From NCBI GenBank assembly GCA_030537695.1, contig JAUNVJ010000033.1, positions 1 through 6,529 on the forward strand: 6,529 bases of DNA, written 5' to 3'. Below the pieces are notes generated by a model that worked only from the letters and a program-made list of their open reading frames with translations, ran no database searches and was not told the origin of the DNA. Source of the DNA: Tissierellia bacterium. Lineage in GTDB: Bacteria > Bacillota_A > Clostridia > Tissierellales > Peptoniphilaceae. Made by a program: the position numbers and the translations under genes. Positions 6,299 to 6,529 of the stretch are shown here, piece by piece; the first letter of the stretch is position 1; the number at the start of each line of letters is the position of its first letter.

Positions 6299-6344
6299 AT
6301 ATAAAAGCAATGGTTCACTTTTACATGAACCATTGCTTTTATAT
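6299..6344. terminator. Very strong bidirectional hairpin terminator
   Basis: A perfect 19-bp stem, 6299-6317 paired with 6326-6344, encloses the 8-base loop CTTTTACA. The core arms are AAAAGCAATGGTTCA and its exact complement. A-rich and T-rich ends on each side allow function in both directions. On the minus strand it lies 10 bases past the TAA at 6355-6357, so it probably terminated a leftward gene coming from beyond the window; on the plus strand it follows only short frames. Confidence 0.8.
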
Positions 6345-6354
6345 TTATTATTTA

Positions 6355-6459
6355 TTATTCAAAGTCGTCGCTTGATGAAACAACAGGAATTCAAGGCTTC
6401 AGTAATTTCCAAATAGAAAATTCCCAATGACTTTTGACATAGGAAATTTCAAGGGTAAA
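6355..6459 (-). pseudogene. Possible C-terminal remnant of a leftward gene, interrupted by a stop
   Basis: Read leftwards, one frame gives FTLEISYVKSHWEFSIWKLL-KP, then TGA at 6391-6393, then IPVVSSSDDFE and TAA at 6355-6357. The tail, an acidic C-terminus 10 bases before a strong hairpin terminator, looks like a genuine gene end, but the frame is closed by the internal TGA and again by a TAA at 6460-6462. A decayed gene whose 5' part lies outside the window is the likeliest explanation; chance cannot be excluded for so short a frame. No family recognised. Confidence 0.3.
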
Positions 6460-6529
6460 TTAAATATTTGATCGTCAATTTAACAACCTTATGAACCATT
6501 AAAAAATAAAATTGATCAAAATCCCCAAA

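Noticed and set aside
5779..6393. TGA read as tryptophan, which would join several fragments at the right end
   Set aside because: The intact genes at 3208, 3741 and 4640 all end at TGA and use TGG for Trp, so the standard code applies. The internal TGAs are better read as decay or chance.
1..6529. CRISPR array, insertion sequence, tRNA, riboswitch or phage module
   Set aside because: By eye I find no spaced direct repeats, no transposase-like frame with terminal inverted repeats, no tRNA cloverleaf and no conserved riboswitch core. Leaders before the intact genes are too short for a riboswitch, except possibly that of the 3208 operon, where none is recognisable.

Overview
The window is a low-GC (A/T-rich) bacterial chromosome segment. 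The genes have strong AAGGAGG-type Shine-Dalgarno sites, sigma-A-like promoters and hairpin-plus-T terminators, and the 5S rRNA tail has the Gram-positive style. Together these suggest a Bacillota member, probably a clostridial or Tissierellia-type anaerobe. No marker in the window fixes the genus, so this placement is inference.

Layout. (1) Positions 1-53 are the 3' end of a 5S rRNA, so an rRNA operon ends here. Two consecutive hairpin terminators follow. (2) 236-1159 (+) encodes a complete glutaminase (GlsA family) with its own extended -10 promoter. (3) 1161-1189 is a perfect palindromic terminator shared with the convergent gene at 1194-2774 (-). That gene encodes a 526-residue membrane-anchored protein with a cytoplasmic beta-rich domain, a four-cysteine zinc ribbon, one membrane helix, TPR-like repeats and a C-terminal bacterial SH3 domain. 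It has a near-consensus promoter. (4) 2788-3207 holds that promoter and otherwise only short, unconvincing frames. (5) 3208-5581 (+) is a compact three-gene operon whose members overlap by 4 bp: a two-helix membrane protein with a DUF3592-like tail, an alpha/beta hydrolase with a complete catalytic triad, and a D-2-hydroxyacid dehydrogenase with complete catalytic residues. (6) 5582-6529 has no intact gene. It looks like decayed coding DNA, mostly readable on the minus strand, around a very strong 19-bp bidirectional hairpin terminator at 6299-6344.

How the genes might work together. The only grouping the sequence supports is the 3208-5581 operon. The coupled hydrolase and 2-hydroxyacid dehydrogenase could act on related small acids (ester or lactone hydrolysis, then NAD(P)-linked interconversion of hydroxy acid and keto acid), but the substrate cannot be read from the sequence. 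GlsA supplies glutamate and ammonia independently. The zinc-ribbon/TPR/SH3 protein is probably an envelope-associated sensor or scaffold.

I see no CRISPR array, insertion sequence, tRNA or defence system. The less ordinary items are the architecture of the 526-residue protein, the uncharacterised three-gene operon, and the gene remnants at the right end.
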